A program made the translations under genes and the position numbers. From Asparagopsis taxiformis (Eukaryota; Rhodophyta; Florideophyceae; Bonnemaisoniales; Bonnemaisoniaceae): 64,000 bases of DNA. The stretch spans positions 62,001 to 126,000 of the forward strand of contig JALQPE010001730.1 of assembly GCA_030407315.1 (NCBI GenBank), read 5' to 3'. This document shows, piece by piece, positions 62,910-64,000 of this stretch. The notes under the pieces were generated by a model, which saw only the letters and a program-made list of their open reading frames with translations, was not told the origin of the DNA and searched no databases. The stretch's first letter is position 1; each line of letters opens with the position of its first letter.

Positions 62910-64000
62910 ATGGGTGAATATGCTGGCAGTATGTCCAATTTGAGGGCATTGCTCAAGGTTCCGACCGATGATCAGCCACAGGCTCCTAGCCCATCTGGAC
63001 CGCCTACTTTGCGCAGGAATGGTAGTTCGAATTCTGTGCTGGCAGATTTTTCAAAGCGGGTTGGTGTTTTGTCGAGGTCCATTTCATTTCTTTCGCCAGC
63101 TGGGAAGACAGTCACGCGTTCGAACAGTATATTATCGTTGCTGAGCGGAATACCGACAGCTTTGCGGGATTCAACAAGTACCGAAAGGCATCTTGGACTG
63201 GATGGTGGGGAAGACAAGGTAATGGCAACATTGACGTCGATGGATCCAAGTCGCACGCCATTGAGCTAACTACCTCTGTTGCCGACTTCCCCATATGGCG
63301 TATCAGCGTCACATTGCCCGCCAACCGTCGTATTGAGTACAAGTACGTCTGCATGCCCGGCAATAAACCCATCGATGCAGGCGCTCAACAGCCCCGCCAA
63401 CCGCTTAACTCAGATCCGCAATCTTCCGATCCTGACATTGTTCCAGACGCGGACTTCTGGGAGCAATTCAAAGAAAACAGCTCCGTAAAAACTGAAGGCA
63501 GCGCGACCATGGTTGTTGATGGCCAATGTAATGTTTTCAACGACAACGCAGAAGCTCGCGCTGCAAAAGCTGCTTTCACCCTTGCAGGGCATTCTCGCGA
63601 AAAAGAACTCAATACAGAGGCCCAAACCACCCCGACAGTCAGTCCCGTCTCATTCACCGAACCAGAACAGTGTTCTGGTGTCACGTCATTATCGTCATGT
63701 ACCGATTGCTAATAACCGCAAAGAAAGATGCGGATGGAAACTGGTCGTTTACCTGGGATAACGATGATTTGTATCTCACCTGCACCGGTTTCAAACCGAA
63801 GTAAGTTACTTCGCGGGCTCGACGAGCGCAGGATTTCCCCACTCTGGGTGGGAATTCTCAATACTATAGAGCCCATCATCCCTCGAGAACGCAGTACGAT
63901 TGAGTCCAAACTTTCCAATGAATTTAATTGTGTCTCCATCTTCATCACGTCCGAGACGCGGACCAAGTTCTACCAGGGCTTCTGCAAGGGAACCCTATGG
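62910..64000 (+). CDS. Trehalose-6-phosphate synthase with N-terminal CBM20, 5' part (runs off window)
   Basis: From the ATG at 62,910, exon 1 encodes a Ser/Pro-rich lead. A 32 nt GT...AG intron (63,219-63,250) restores the frame into a CBM20 starch-binding module (LGLDGGEDK|SHAIELTT, FPIWRISVTLP, IEYKYV). A second short intron is likely around 63,642-63,670 (29 nt, weaker donor). It leads into HVIIVMYRLLITAKKDADG and WSFTWDNDDL, the start of the GT20 domain. A third 31 nt intron (63,801-63,831) joins GFKPK to ISPLWVGILN, then EFNCVSIFI and KFYQGFCKGTLW, classic synthase sequence. The enzyme makes trehalose 6-phosphate from UDP-glucose and glucose 6-phosphate; the CBM20 probably links it to floridean starch or glucans. 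The phosphatase-like half should lie beyond the window. This is the best host-gene marker here. Confidence 0.75.

Overview
This is a eukaryotic window dominated by transposable elements. The genes have few or no introns and no bacterial-style leaders. The right edge carries part of a trehalose-6-phosphate synthase with an N-terminal starch-binding (CBM20) module, an arrangement I associate with red algae. A repeat-rich, florideophyte-type red algal nuclear genome is my best guess (moderate confidence, from gene architecture only).

Layout. 0-5 kb: an intact gene fusing a ParB-like domain to a 2-oxoglutarate/Fe(II) dioxygenase-like domain, between foldback repeats. 5.47-29.36 kb: a segment bounded by two ~560 bp inverted copies that begin CACTACGGTGTTG, with subterminal CAGTAAA/TTTACTG repeats. 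This looks like a very large CACTA-type DNA transposon. Inside are a decayed NB-ARC ATPase gene, a ~170 bp satellite, an array of ~1 kb units carrying foldback palindromes, another CACTA end (20,043), and a three-gene cassette: ParB-methyltransferase-SET (MTase-SET), a Tudor-like protein P and a coiled-coil protein CC. 29.5-32.0 kb: an N-terminally truncated MTase-SET gene. 32.6-38.7 kb: a C2HC zinc-finger transposase of CACTA/Plavaka type with one internal stop, plus two accessory genes. 39.3-42.7 kb: hairpin, splice-site-rich repeat, 24 bp and 43 bp minisatellites, and a GC-rich stretch. 42.74-51.07 kb: another CACTA end followed by CC, P and MTase-SET in mirror-image order, all three genes broken. 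51.6-61.0 kb: a truncated dioxygenase, a DDE-like (DUF7869-like) transposase, a second ParB-methyltransferase without SET, and a 'coreless' relative of the DDE-like protein. 61.3-64 kb: host-type genes, a gutted PWP2/UTP1 copy and the 5' part of the CBM20-trehalose-phosphate synthase, which appears to have introns of about 29-32 nt.

How it fits together. ParB-like domains head both DNA methyltransferases of the permuted beta type and a dioxygenase. The methyltransferase can also end in a SET domain. These genes recur beside CACTA-type ends and transposases. The simplest reading is a mobile-element family with its own chromatin and DNA-modification toolkit: DNA methylation, possible oxidative removal, and protein lysine methylation. 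That functional reading is inference; the domain fusions, the mirrored gene order and the terminal repeats are read directly from the sequence.
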